From Acidobacteriota bacterium (GTDB taxonomy: Bacteria; Acidobacteriota; Blastocatellia; Pyrinomonadales; Pyrinomonadaceae): a stretch of DNA of 64,000 nt. The stretch spans positions 55,359 through 119,358 of the forward strand of contig JAFAVK010000052.1 in assembly GCA_019242475.1 (NCBI GenBank). Reading direction: 5' to 3'. The position numbers and the translations under genes were made by a program. Positions within the stretch are counted from its first letter, which is position 1; every line of letters starts with the position of its first letter. The notes under the pieces are model-generated. The model ran no database searches and was not told the DNA's origin. It saw only the letters and a list, made by a program, of their open reading frames with translations. Shown in pieces: positions 54,424 through 63,655 of this stretch.

Positions 54424-56361
54424 ATGTTTCTCGCAGACATTCCCGAGGCGAAGCCGGCGCTGCTGAGTCTGTTGTACGTGGGCGGGGTGGCGTTGCTGGC
54501 GTTGATTTTGTTCGTGTCGTTGCTGCTGATGCGGAGGCGCCGGCGCTCGTCGCTCGACGCCATCGCGCCGGCCGACCTGCCGCCGGAGGTGCGGCAGCGT
54601 CTGGGGGCGACTTCGACCAACCGCGGCCTGCGCGCGCTGCGCTGGCTCTTCGTGCTCCTCGCGCTCGGCGTCTTCAGCTTCCACGTCTACTGGGCGCAGT
54701 ACGCGGCCGAGTCGAACGAGCGCTTTCAGGAGCTGAGCTACAAAGACCTGCGCAACCGGCGCCTGGCCGAATCGACCCTGCGGGGCTGGATTCTCGACCG
54801 GACGGGGGGGCTCGACAAGGCGCTCGCGCTCTACCGGCGCGCGCCGAACGGGCAGATCGTGCGCGACTACCCGCTCGACACGGAGGTCTCGCAGATACTC
54901 GGCTCCGACCGCGGCGACCCCGGCCTCGAGCGCGCTCTCTTCGGCATCCAGAGCAGCGCCGCGCCCGAGGCGTGGGACGTGTTGATGGGCAAGAACGTCA
55001 TGCAGCAGGCGAACCTCGACGTGCGCCTCACCATCGACCAGGAGCTTCAGAAGGAGGCCGTCGCGCAGCTGCGCGGCCGGCACGGCTCGGCCGTCGTCCT
55101 CAACCCGCAGACGGGCGAAGTGCTCGCGCTCTACAGCAACCCTTCTTACTCGTTGAAAGAGGTGCAGGACGAGGAAGCCTGGATCAAGTTGAACGCGAAC
55201 GAGCGCGACCGGCCGCTCGTCAACCGCGCGCTGCGCGGCCGCTACATCCCGGGCTCGACGTTCAAGACCGCCGTCATGATCGCGGCCTTCAACAACGGGA
55301 TGCAGAACGAGAAGTTCAACTGCTCGGCCGCGGGCTTCTACGCCGAGCGCGGGGCGAAGCCCATCCTCGACTCGGGCGGCACCGGCGAGGTGCACGGCAC
55401 CATCGGCATCGACACGGCGATTGAAGTCTCCTGCAACCAGTACTTCGCGCAGATGGCGATCAAGCTCGGCCCGGAGAAGCTGGCCGAGGCAATCAAGCTG
55501 GTCGGCATGACGCCGGTCGGGAGCCCGCAGGAGGCGCTCGGCGCGGGCAAGCAGCCGGAGATTTGGAACACGAGCCAGCCGGCCGTGGCGCGCGCTCTGG
55601 CCCCGGTCGAGGCCACGGTCGCGCTCTACCCGCACGAGCGCCCGTACGACCTCGGCCTCATCGGCTTCGGCCAGGGCTACGCGGGCCAGATGACGCCCTT
55701 CCAGATGGCGCTCGTCGCGTCGGCCATCGGCAACCTCGAAGGCAAGCTGATGAAGCCGAAGATCGAGTTCGACCGCCCGCCCGAGGTCTGGGCGCAGGTG
55801 ACGACGCCCGCGTACGCGGCCGAGATGCGCCGCATCATGGGGCTCGTCACGTCGGGGCCTTCGGGCACGGCGACGAGCGTCTTCGGCGACGTGCACCGCC
55901 AGGGCATCATCACCGGCGGCAAGACCGGCACGGCCGAGAAGCAGGTGCCGCTCTACGACCCGAAGACCGGCGAGATGCTGATGGAGAAGAAGATCGAGCG
56001 CGACCGCCGCGGCAACCCCATCCGCGAGTACGAGGTGCCGAGGCTCGACCCCCAGTTCAGGATTGACAGCTGGTTCCTCTGCCTCGCGCCGCTCGACCGC
56101 CCGCAGCTCGCCATCGCCGTCATCATCGAGGGCGGCGGCTACGGCGCGAAGGCCGCCGCGCCGGTCGCGGCCGCGCTGGTCTTGAAGGCGCGCGACCTCG
56201 GCCTGCTCACCGGGGCCGGCATCGCACCGGCGCAGCAACAGCCGCAGCCGCAGCCGCAGAACGGCAGACAGCAGGGGCAGACGCCGACGCCGGCCGCGAC
56301 TCCGGCCGCGCGCACGACACCGGCCGCACGGCCACGAGGGGCGAACACGCCGAATCAGTAG
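54424..56361 (+). CDS. Penicillin-binding protein (PbpA-like transpeptidase)
   Basis: The 645-residue protein has two N-terminal membrane segments (LLYVGGVALLALILFVSLLLM and LRWLFVLLALGVFSFHVYWA), an N-terminal dimerisation-like region and a transpeptidase domain with SxxK in PGSTFKTAVMI, SxN in VSCNQYF and KTG in GGKTGTAEKQ. This fits a class B PBP that crosslinks peptidoglycan, most like actinobacterial PbpA. The tail is Gln/Pro/Thr-rich. The ATG after the hairpin is the start; the track frame reads through the repeat. The next gene encodes its likely SEDS glycosyltransferase partner. Confidence 0.9.
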   Translation: MFLADIPEAKPALLSLLYVGGVALLALILFVSLLLMRRRRRSSLDAIAPADLPPEVRQRLGATSTNRGLRALRWLFVLLALGVFSFHVYWAQYAAESNERFQELSYKDLRNRRLAESTLRGWILDRTGGLDKALALYRRAPNGQIVRDYPLDTEVSQILGSDRGDPGLERALFGIQSSAAPEAWDVLMGKNVMQQANLDVRLTIDQELQKEAVAQLRGRHGSAVVLNPQTGEVLALYSNPSYSLKEVQDEEAWIKLNANERDRPLVNRALRGRYIPGSTFKTAVMIAAFNNGMQNEKFNCSAAGFYAERGAKPILDSGGTGEVHGTIGIDTAIEVSCNQYFAQMAIKLGPEKLAEAIKLVGMTPVGSPQEALGAGKQPEIWNTSQPAVARALAPVEATVALYPHERPYDLGLIGFGQGYAGQMTPFQMALVASAIGNLEGKLMKPKIEFDRPPEVWAQVTTPAYAAEMRRIMGLVTSGPSGTATSVFGDVHRQGIITGGKTGTAEKQVPLYDPKTGEMLMEKKIERDRRGNPIREYEVPRLDPQFRIDSWFLCLAPLDRPQLAIAVIIEGGGYGAKAAAPVAAALVLKARDLGLLTGAGIAPAQQQPQPQPQNGRQQGQTPTPAATPAARTTPAARPRGANTPNQ

Positions 56362-56383
56362 GACGACCCGGGGGATTTGTTCG

Positions 56384-58093
56384 ATGAGGAATCGCGCTTC
56401 GACACACTTACTGCTGCTGCTGCTGATCGTCGGGCTGGAGGTCGTCGGCTACGTGGCGGTCTACGACTCGGCGCTGCTGCGCGGCTACGAGCCTTCCGTC
56501 GTGGGCGCCGCGCGCGACCTGCTGCTCTACGTGCCGCTCGTCGCCATGCTCTTCTGGCTGACGCGCGTGATGCGGTTCAAGGGCAACTGGACGCTCTACA
56601 CGACGGCCGTGCTGCTCTTCTCGGTCGGCCTGCTCGTGCAGTACCGCCTCTATAGCGACCCCGAGTACGGCTCGGGCAACAAGGCCGAGGCGCGCGCCGA
56701 GAAGACGCAGGTGCAGCGCATGCGCTACATCAACCAGTTCTACGGCCCCGACAAGAAGGCCGCGCTCGGGCTCGACGCGACGGCCGCGCAGCCCGCCGCG
56801 ACGCCCGAGGTCGTGCGCCGCTCGGACGTGACGGCCGGCCGCGCGCTCACCTCTTCGTTCACCTGGATTCCCCTCTTCGCCTTCTTCACGATGGCCCTGG
56901 CCTACTGGCTGTGCGTGCAGGACAAGTACCTCGACTGGATGCAGCGGCACAGCTTCGTCATCGTGCTGGCGACGCTCGTCCCGCTCTTCGGCGCCATCAT
57001 CTGGTCGCGCGCGGGCAAGTTCGGCGGCAACATGACGCCCTGGGAGCCCTCGAAGATTCCCTTCCTCCTCGGCTTCGCGGGCATCCTGACGGTGCACTAC
57101 CGCGAGCTGGCGCGCACCTACTGGGGCATGCCGCGCGCGCGCAACGTCATCCCGCTGCTCGCGATGGGCCTCATCCCCTTCATCCCTTTCTTCGCCCTGA
57201 AAGACTTCGGGCAGATGCTCGTCTTCAGCGGCGCCTACACGACGCTCTACCTCGTCGCCGTGCGGCGCTGGCCGCAGCTGCTCGTCTTCGTCGGCTCGCT
57301 CGTGCTGGTCGTCATCATCCTCATCGTCGGGGCGCTGCCCGTCAACGTGCAGGAGAAGGTGCCGACGCTCGCCACCATCGCCGCGCCCGTCCGCTCGGTG
57401 CTGCCCGACCGCATCAAGCAGCGCTTCCACCTCTGGCTCGACGGCTTCGACCCGCCCGCGCCCGACGAGGAGTGGTGGAAGAAGGATTACGAGGACGCGC
57501 TCGCGCGCGACCAAAGGATGCGCGAGCTGGCCGAGTCGAGCCCCGCGATGCAGAAGACCGTCAACGTGGACGTGTGGTTCGACCGCATCGCCTTCCAGCC
57601 GTCGCAGGCCACCTTCGGCCTCGCCGCCGGGCGGACTTCGGGGCGCGGCCTGGGGCTCGGCTTCGCCGAAGTCATCCCCGTCGCCGACTCGGACTACATC
57701 TACGCGGCCATCGGCGAGGAGTTCGGTTTGGTAGGCGGCGCGGTCGTGCTGCTCGCGCTCATCGTCCTCGTCAACGCGGGCGTGCGCACCTCGATCGAGG
57801 CGCGCGACATGTTCACCAAGCTCTGCTCGGCGGGCCTGACGGCCTTCATCGGCTTCCAGGCCATCGTCAACATCGGGGGGACGACGCGCGCGCTGCCGAT
57901 GACGGGCATCACGCTGCCCTTCGTCAGTCACGGGGGTTTCAGCCTCATCACGAGCTTCGCCATGCTCGGCATGCTCCTGGCCTTCTCGCACCGCAACGCC
58001 AGCGACGCCGAGGCGCCGAACCTGCGCGCGGCCGGCGCCGTCAACGAGCCGCGTGAGGAGGAAGAGTACAAAATCCCGGAGGCGGTTCAATGA
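56384..58093 (+). CDS. SEDS-family glycosyltransferase (RodA/FtsW-like)
   Basis: This multi-pass membrane protein is of the SEDS type, which polymerises glycan strands from lipid II together with a class B PBP. Conserved are KDFGQMLVFSGAYTTLYL with the key Asp, DSDYIYAAIGEEFGLVGG and PMTGITLPFVSHGGFSLI. At 569 residues it is much longer than standard RodA (about 380-420) because of a soluble loop after the third helix (residues 88-145) and an extended periplasmic loop near 340-420. It overlaps the next gene by 4 bases (ATGA) and follows the PBP gene by 22 bases. Confidence 0.9.
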   Translation: MRNRASTHLLLLLLIVGLEVVGYVAVYDSALLRGYEPSVVGAARDLLLYVPLVAMLFWLTRVMRFKGNWTLYTTAVLLFSVGLLVQYRLYSDPEYGSGNKAEARAEKTQVQRMRYINQFYGPDKKAALGLDATAAQPAATPEVVRRSDVTAGRALTSSFTWIPLFAFFTMALAYWLCVQDKYLDWMQRHSFVIVLATLVPLFGAIIWSRAGKFGGNMTPWEPSKIPFLLGFAGILTVHYRELARTYWGMPRARNVIPLLAMGLIPFIPFFALKDFGQMLVFSGAYTTLYLVAVRRWPQLLVFVGSLVLVVIILIVGALPVNVQEKVPTLATIAAPVRSVLPDRIKQRFHLWLDGFDPPAPDEEWWKKDYEDALARDQRMRELAESSPAMQKTVNVDVWFDRIAFQPSQATFGLAAGRTSGRGLGLGFAEVIPVADSDYIYAAIGEEFGLVGGAVVLLALIVLVNAGVRTSIEARDMFTKLCSAGLTAFIGFQAIVNIGGTTRALPMTGITLPFVSHGGFSLITSFAMLGMLLAFSHRNASDAEAPNLRAAGAVNEPREEEEYKIPEAVQ

Positions 58094-59709
58094 CAGCAGA
58101 CCCCAGCGCGGTCTCCATCGAGGCGGCGTCGGTCACCGACCGCGGCCTGAGCGAGAAGCGGCCCGAGAACGAGGACTCTTTGCTGAGCGACCCCGCGCAC
58201 GGCATCTTCGCCGTCGCCGACGGCGTGGGCGGCGCGCAGGCCGGCGAGGTCGCCTCGCAGACTGCCATCGAGGTCTTGCAGGAGGCGTTCTCGAACCAGC
58301 ACGACGGCGAGGACGTGGAAGACCTGATGGAGATCGCCATCCAAAGGGCCAACGACTCCATCTACCGCATGTCGCGCGAGCAGCCGCGCTTCGCGATGAT
58401 GGCGACGACCATCGTCGCGCTCCACCTCGACGGCCTGCGCGCCACCGTCGGCCACGTCGGCGACTCGCGCCTCTACCGGCTCGCGCCCGACGGCCGCCTG
58501 AGCCGCGAGACCCAAGACCACTCGCTCGTCGAGGAGGAGATGCGGGCCGGCCGCCTCACCCCCGAGCAGGCCGCGACGCACCCGAACCGCAACGTCATCA
58601 GCCGCGCCCTCGGGGCCGAGGCGTCGGTCGAGGTTGACATGCGCAGCTTCGAGGTCGAGCCCGGCACGATCTTCCTCCTCTGCTCCGACGGCATCACGCG
58701 CCACGTCCCCGACGACGAGCTTTCGACCGTCCTGCGCAACGCGCGCGCGCTCGAAGCCGCCTGCGAGGAGCTGAAGCGCCGCTGCTTCGAGCGCGGCGCC
58801 GAGGACAACCTGACGGCCGTCCTCGTCCGCGTCGGCGGCGAAGGCGGCGGCGGCAACATTCACGACACAGAGACGGACGAAGAGCAGACCCTCGTCCGCG
58901 AGCGCCCGACTTTGCACAACGCGCGCACGCTCCCCGACACGCCGGCCGCGCACCTCCGCAGGCCCTTCGACGCCGGCGGCACGGCCGTGGGCGTCGCCGC
59001 GCCGCCCGCCGCGGGGGCGAAGACGCGCGCCGCGGGCGGCGGCGACGACGACGCCCAGGAGACATCAAAGGCCGCGCCGGCCACATCAAACGTCCGCGCG
59101 AATGGGGGCGGCGCGGGGCGGAGCCTGCTGGCGGCCGGCGCCCTCCTGCTCACGCTCGGCGCCGTGGCGCTGGCCTTCTACGTGGGGATGATGTTCGAGC
59201 GCAAAGGGATGAGCAGTCGTCTGAGCCTGAGCCCGACCGCGGCCACGCCGACGCCCGCGGCGACGGCCACGCCGAGGCCGGCCGACGCGGCCTTCACCGA
59301 GACGCCCGCCGAGCGTTTCGTGCGGCTGCGGCGCGCCGTCGATCTCTCGCCCGCCTCCGAGGCCGCGCGGATGTCTACGGAGGCCAACGGCCAGCCGCTC
59401 GAATCGAGTGACCCCGAGTTCCTCTACCTCTACGGGCGCGCGCTGCTCCTCTCCGACCGCCCGCCCGAGGCGGCCGCGGCCTTCGACCGCGCCATCCAGA
59501 GGATCAACGAGAACATGACGCCCGCCAACGGCGAGCTGAAGATCGACGCGCGCCTCGCCAAAGTCGCCGCGCACCTGCGCGACCGCAACGAGGCGGCCGC
59601 CCGCGAGGCCGCCGACGCGCTCTCCGACATCGTCCGGCCGCAGCCGCTCCAAACGCCGGCCGGCGCAGGGGCCAACGGCGCGAACGGCGCCGCGTCGCCG
59701 ACTCCGTGA
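58090..59709 (+). CDS. PP2C-type Ser/Thr phosphatase with membrane segment (PstP-like)
   Basis: The catalytic domain (residues 1-255) has all PP2C motifs: GLSEKRPENEDS, VADGVGGAQAGE, ATVGHVGDSRLYR, LLCSDGITRHV and GAEDNLTAVLVRV. A long linker, a single membrane helix (LLAAGALLLTLGAVALAFYVG) and a C-terminal extracytoplasmic region of about 140 residues with helical-repeat character follow. The layout recalls mycobacterial PstP, which reverses PknA/PknB phosphorylation. It is coupled to the SEDS gene by a 4-base overlap and separated from the kinase gene by a heptad hairpin. Confidence 0.9.
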   Translation: MTADPSAVSIEAASVTDRGLSEKRPENEDSLLSDPAHGIFAVADGVGGAQAGEVASQTAIEVLQEAFSNQHDGEDVEDLMEIAIQRANDSIYRMSREQPRFAMMATTIVALHLDGLRATVGHVGDSRLYRLAPDGRLSRETQDHSLVEEEMRAGRLTPEQAATHPNRNVISRALGAEASVEVDMRSFEVEPGTIFLLCSDGITRHVPDDELSTVLRNARALEAACEELKRRCFERGAEDNLTAVLVRVGGEGGGGNIHDTETDEEQTLVRERPTLHNARTLPDTPAAHLRRPFDAGGTAVGVAAPPAAGAKTRAAGGGDDDAQETSKAAPATSNVRANGGGAGRSLLAAGALLLTLGAVALAFYVGMMFERKGMSSRLSLSPTAATPTPAATATPRPADAAFTETPAERFVRLRRAVDLSPASEAARMSTEANGQPLESSDPEFLYLYGRALLLSDRPPEAAAAFDRAIQRINENMTPANGELKIDARLAKVAAHLRDRNEAAAREAADALSDIVRPQPLQTPAGAGANGANGAASPTP

Positions 59710-59817
59710 GTAGACGGCAGTCAGTAGTCAGTAGTCAGTAGCGCCCCGCGCTGCCGACGCTGAACATGAAAATCGGCGGGTTCGTAATCAAGAATGTCTT
59801 TCTACTGTCTACTGACT
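59709..59817. repeat. Heptad-repeat hairpin (GTAGTCA units) between phosphatase and kinase genes
   Basis: GTAGTCA units fill the left side (59709-59741); TACTGTC/TACTGAC units form the right arm (59801-59817), pairing over about 16 bases. The loop is about 60 bases. It begins on the final base of the phosphatase gene and ends 4 bases before the kinase ATG. Pairing is weaker than in the other copies. Confidence 0.8.
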
Positions 59818-59821
59818 TGAG

Positions 59822-61417
59822 ATGAGCGAGCTGAAGCTTCAGCAGTGTAGACTCGACGGGCGCTACGACGTGCTCGACTGCCTCGGGCGCGGGAGCTACT
59901 CGGAGGTCTACGTGGCGCGCGACGCGGCCGCCGCGGAGGGCGGCCCGAGCCTCGTCGTCATCAAGGCGCTCAACACGCACCTCCAGGGGATGCCCGACCC
60001 GGAGCTGGAGCGCACGCTCGTCGAGAACTTTCGCAACGAGGCCATCGCGCTCGACCGCGTCCGCCACCCCAACATCATCAGCCGCCTCGGCCACGGCACG
60101 GCCATCGACCTCTCGGGGCGCACGTTCCATTACCTTGTCCTCGAATACCTCTCGGGCGGAGACTTGCAGGCGCTCGTCCTGCGCCACCCCCTGCCGCTCG
60201 ACGGCGCGCTCTTCTACCTCGAACAGGTCTGCAAGGGGCTCGCGCACGCGCACAAGCACGGCGTCATCCACCGCGACATCAAGCCGCAGAACCTCCTGCT
60301 CACCGCCGACCAGCACACCATCAAGATCGCGGACTTCGGCGTCGCCAAGATCGAGGCGGCCGAGGGGGCGATTACGCGCGTCGGCACGGACGTGTACGCC
60401 GCGCCCGAGCACCACCCGCTCGCCGTCACGGGGCCGCTCGACACGACCTCTCTTTCGCGGCCACGGCCGATTCAGTTGACGCCCGCGGCCGACGTGTACT
60501 CTCTGGCGAAGACGACCTACATGGTTCTGACCGGCGAGTCGCCGCGCCGCTTCTCGCAGAAGCCGATCACGTCGCTCCCGCAGGAGTTCATCGCGGAGGA
60601 GTGGGCCGACTACGTCCTGCGCGTCCTTGAGCGCGCGACGCAGACGAACCCCGCGAAGCGGCACCAGACGGTAGACGAGTTCTGGATCGATTTGCGCGAC
60701 GCGGTGATGGCCGGGACGCGCCCCCTGCGCCGCCCCGACGGGGGCGTCGCGGGCTCGGGCGAGCCCGACGAGCGCGGCCGAAGCAACGACTCCGGCCCGC
60801 GCAGCTTCACGCCCAAGCCGCCGCCCGCGCCCACCTTCGACCGCGAGTCGCGCGCGGCCCGAGGCTCCGGGCGCCACCGCTTCGTCGTGCCCATCGCGCA
60901 CGCGGGGCCGGCCGCGGCCGCCGTCGCCGAGGCCGAGAGCGGCCAGTTCCTCTCGCCGCGCGAGGGCGTGGACGCGCCGGCCGGCACGTTCACGGAGCGG
61001 CGCCCGCTCCCCGCGCCGCGCGGCCCGCGCCTGCCCCCGCGCCTGCGCAAGTGGGGCGTGGCGCTCCTGCTTCTGCTCGCCTTCTCGGGGATGCTCTACG
61101 CGACCTTCCGCTACGTGCGCACCGTGCGGACGGCCGGCGAGACGCGGCAGGGCCAGCAGTCGGGCGGCGCGGCCGCGAACAAAACGGGAACGGTGGGGAG
61201 TGAATTTGTGACGACGACCGATGTAAACTTGCGCAAAGGCCCCGACCCGAGCTACTCCAAGGTCGGCACGGCCGAGGTCGGCTCGACCGTGCGCGTGTTG
61301 CAGGCGAGCGGCAAGTGGTATCAGGTGCAGGTCATCGAGCACGGGCGCGCGAAGACCGATCCCGACTCGGAAGACACCGGCTGGGTCAACAGCACTTTGT
61401 TGAAGGCGAAGTCTTAA
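59822..61417 (+). CDS. Membrane Ser/Thr protein kinase with C-terminal SH3-like domain
   Basis: The kinase domain (residues 12-290) is complete: GRGSYSEVYVAR (Gly loop), VVIKALN (Lys), IHRDIKPQNLLL (HRD), IADFGVAKIE (DFG) and an activation segment ending APEHHP. A Pro/Arg-rich linker leads to one membrane helix (WGVALLLLLAFSGMLYATF) and an outside bacterial SH3 domain (TTDVNLRKGPDPSYSKVGTAEVG, GWVNSTLL). Actinobacterial PknB carries PASTA repeats in this place. It presumably phosphorylates the FHA proteins and wall enzymes of the cluster. A following GTG gene starts 30 bases downstream. Confidence 0.9.
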   Translation: MSELKLQQCRLDGRYDVLDCLGRGSYSEVYVARDAAAAEGGPSLVVIKALNTHLQGMPDPELERTLVENFRNEAIALDRVRHPNIISRLGHGTAIDLSGRTFHYLVLEYLSGGDLQALVLRHPLPLDGALFYLEQVCKGLAHAHKHGVIHRDIKPQNLLLTADQHTIKIADFGVAKIEAAEGAITRVGTDVYAAPEHHPLAVTGPLDTTSLSRPRPIQLTPAADVYSLAKTTYMVLTGESPRRFSQKPITSLPQEFIAEEWADYVLRVLERATQTNPAKRHQTVDEFWIDLRDAVMAGTRPLRRPDGGVAGSGEPDERGRSNDSGPRSFTPKPPPAPTFDRESRAARGSGRHRFVVPIAHAGPAAAAVAEAESGQFLSPREGVDAPAGTFTERRPLPAPRGPRLPPRLRKWGVALLLLLAFSGMLYATFRYVRTVRTAGETRQGQQSGGAAANKTGTVGSEFVTTTDVNLRKGPDPSYSKVGTAEVGSTVRVLQASGKWYQVQVIEHGRAKTDPDSEDTGWVNSTLLKAKS

Positions 61418-61447
61418 TTACTGCCCCGCGGAGAGGTGACGACGACA

Positions 61448-62308
61448 GTGAGCATAATCGATTCGATTCGGCGCTGGATTGACGGGGAGGTCTCGGACGA
61501 CCCCATGGCCGAGGTGGACGCCGGCGCGCGCCCGCGCCGCATCTGGGAGGACTTCCTGGTGAGGGTCGCGCGCGAGGTCGAGTCGGTCATGCAGCGCGAG
61601 ATGTTCACCCCGCCGGGCGGCCCCACCTACATCCCGCCCGAGTACGTCGTCTATCTCTCGAACGACGACGACAAGGAGTGGCAGGGCGAGAAGCGGCGCG
61701 GGCTGGAGCAGGGGCTCTACTACGTCCTCTCGGAGCGCGCGCGCGAGCTGTCGGGGCAGACGCAGCTCGCCACCAAGCAGTTCGCCGTCGAGCTGCGGGT
61801 GGACGGCACGCTCGAAAAGGGGCAGTTCCGCGTCCAGCCCGTGTGGGAGTCGAACGAGCAGGGCGGGCACACGATGGTCACGGCGCGCCCGGCGGAGATC
61901 GACGCGGCCACCGCGCCCGCGCCGGAGGAGACTTCGGGCGGCGTGACGGGCGAGCTTGAGAGTGACATCACCCGCGTGGCGGCGCGGCCGGCGGCCGCGC
62001 TCTACAACGTGGAAATCTGGCGCAACGGCCAGCGGCAGACGGTCGAGCCCGTCACCAAGCAGGAGATCAGCATCGGCCGCGGCTCGAAGTCCGTCTCCGT
62101 CGATCTCGTCATCAAGGGCGACCCCGAGGTCAGCCGCAGCCACGCCACGCTGGAGCTGGACAACACCGGCCGCTACTGGTTCACGCCGCAGGGCAGGAAC
62201 CCGACCTTCGTCGGCGGCCGCGAAGTCCCGCGCGAGGAGCGCGTCGAAGTCCTCCCCGACCAGAAGATCGACATCGCCAGCTTCACGCTCCGCATCCAGC
62301 CCAAGTAG
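61448..62308 (+). CDS. Second FHA-domain protein of the cluster (DUF3662-like N-terminus)
   Basis: The N-terminal part (RRIWEDFLVRVAREVESVMQRE, then YVVYLSNDDDKEWQGEKRRGLEQG) resembles the DUF3662 domain of FhaA. The C-terminal FHA domain has ISIGRGSKSVSVDLVIKGDPEVSRSHATLE and ends FTLRIQPK. The track starts at GTG 61436. GTG 61448 is preferred because AGGTGA lies 8 bases upstream. It ends the signalling cluster and would bind threonine-phosphorylated partners of the kinase. Confidence 0.82.
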   Translation: MSIIDSIRRWIDGEVSDDPMAEVDAGARPRRIWEDFLVRVAREVESVMQREMFTPPGGPTYIPPEYVVYLSNDDDKEWQGEKRRGLEQGLYYVLSERARELSGQTQLATKQFAVELRVDGTLEKGQFRVQPVWESNEQGGHTMVTARPAEIDAATAPAPEETSGGVTGELESDITRVAARPAAALYNVEIWRNGQRQTVEPVTKQEISIGRGSKSVSVDLVIKGDPEVSRSHATLELDNTGRYWFTPQGRNPTFVGGREVPREERVEVLPDQKIDIASFTLRIQPK

Positions 62309-62359
62309 CTGAAGGATTCGTGTGCGTCCTTTCCTCTTATTACCACACCATGAGCGATC

Positions 62360-63580
62360 ATGGACAAGGTTCACACAAACGTCTCACAAACGGGCTCGGC
62401 CGAAAGCACTCCTAAGGCGAAAGCCACCGCGGGGAACGGCCGCGCTCCGGCGGATGAGGCGAAAAACATCCCCGAGGTAGACTGCACCGAAGAAGCGGCG
62501 GGAGAGAAGAAGCGGGATCGCAGCATAAGGGCTCCCATCCTGAAAGCCGCAAAGTGGCTCTTTAACTTTATCGGCACTCTTCTGTGGACCTCCGCCGTTG
62601 CCCTTCTGATACTCGTTGCCCTCATTTCGATAACCGAGGCGTCACTCACCACGCAGTTAATCTTAGGAGTGTCTGCCGCCACTTCTCTGCTGGTCTTCAT
62701 ACTCTGGAAGGTTCCGAAATGGCAGGTCTCGGCTCTCCAAGAAGTGCAGCCGAAGGACGCCTTCGCGTTGGAGAACGAGGCACGCAGGACGTTGGCTCAA
62801 ATCCTCGCCGGCGTCCTGGTCTTAACGGGAATCTACGGCACGTGGCGAACCTCGCAGGTCTCTGAGCAAGGCCAGATTACCGAAAGATTCAACAAGGCCA
62901 TAGACCAACTGGGGAGTGAGACACTGACCTTAAAGCTGGGGGCCATTTACTCTCTTGAAAGAATTTTTGAAGACTCGGTGAGGGATCGCGGCCGTATTAT
63001 TGAGCTTGTAACGACGTACGTTAGGGAGAATGCGCCCTTTCATAAGTATGTTAAGCAGCCCCCGGCCAGCCCCGAGCCTCCGACATCAGTGAAAGGTGTA
63101 AAGGACAAAGCAACCGAGGCCGAGGCGGCGGCCCAGTCCAGAATTCCCCGCGCTGACATCCAAGCAGTCTTGAACATTCTGCGGAAGCGGAAGCCACCCG
63201 CTGATAAGTCCGAGGAGGTGTCAATTAGCTTAGAAAAAACAGACCTTTACGGTGCGAACCTGCAAGACGCCTACCTGCCTAAAGCGCGATTCAATCAAGC
63301 GGAGCTTTCACGCATTAACTTCATCGGGGCAACGTTAAGTGGCGCGACCTTCGCGGGGGCCAATTTGAAGGACACGGATTTGTTCTATGCCCAATTGCAA
63401 AACACCGACTTCTTCCTTGCTAACCTTGAAGGTGCGAACCTGGACTACGCTGATATTGAAGGGGCCGATTTCCGCTGGGCAAAGGGACTGAGTGCGGAGC
63501 AGCTCAAGAAAGCAAAGAACGTCCAGAAGGCCAAACTACCCGACGAACTCGTCAAAGCATTTAGCCAGATAGGGCAATAA
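62360..63580 (+). CDS. Membrane-anchored pentapeptide-repeat protein
   Basis: Residues 60-115 hold two membrane helices (LLWTSAVALLILVALISI and LILGVSAATSLLVFILW). A conserved-looking middle region follows (FNKAIDQLGSETLTLKLGAIYSLERIFEDS), as in many membrane pentapeptide-repeat proteins. The C-terminal 90 residues are A(D/N)LxX repeats (YGANLQDAYLPKARFNQAEL, FAGANLKDTDLFYAQL) forming a right-handed helix. Base composition and codon use are clearly less GC-rich than upstream, and an IS end follows, which suggests acquisition by transfer. Function unknown. Confidence 0.85.
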   Translation: MDKVHTNVSQTGSAESTPKAKATAGNGRAPADEAKNIPEVDCTEEAAGEKKRDRSIRAPILKAAKWLFNFIGTLLWTSAVALLILVALISITEASLTTQLILGVSAATSLLVFILWKVPKWQVSALQEVQPKDAFALENEARRTLAQILAGVLVLTGIYGTWRTSQVSEQGQITERFNKAIDQLGSETLTLKLGAIYSLERIFEDSVRDRGRIIELVTTYVRENAPFHKYVKQPPASPEPPTSVKGVKDKATEAEAAAQSRIPRADIQAVLNILRKRKPPADKSEEVSISLEKTDLYGANLQDAYLPKARFNQAELSRINFIGATLSGATFAGANLKDTDLFYAQLQNTDFFLANLEGANLDYADIEGADFRWAKGLSAEQLKKAKNVQKAKLPDELVKAFSQIGQ

Positions 63581-63601
63581 TACGACGATATTTTGATGTT
63601 C

Positions 63602-63648
63602 GTAGCACGTGAAGATGTCCGCATTTAGTAGCACATCATATGTCCGGT
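63602..63648. mobile_element. Terminal repeats of an insertion sequence
   Basis: Two imperfect direct repeats, GTAGCACGTGAAGATGTCCG (from 63602) and GTAGCACATCATATGTCCG (from 63628), are spaced 26 bases apart just beyond the end of a transposase gene. Repeated GTCCG motifs at this position are typical of transposase-binding ends of IS481/ISNCY-like elements. The outer boundary and target duplication cannot be fixed without the other end. Confidence 0.55.
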
Positions 63649-63655
63649 TTGCAGT

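Noticed and set aside
54409-56238. Long minus-strand ORF of 609 residues opposite the PbpA-like gene (and similar ones at 56408-58090, 59735-61342, 22829-24388)
   Set aside because: These are shadows of very GC-rich plus-strand genes. They lack family motifs, are Arg/Ala/Val/Leu-rich and lie codon-in-register with clearly recognised genes.
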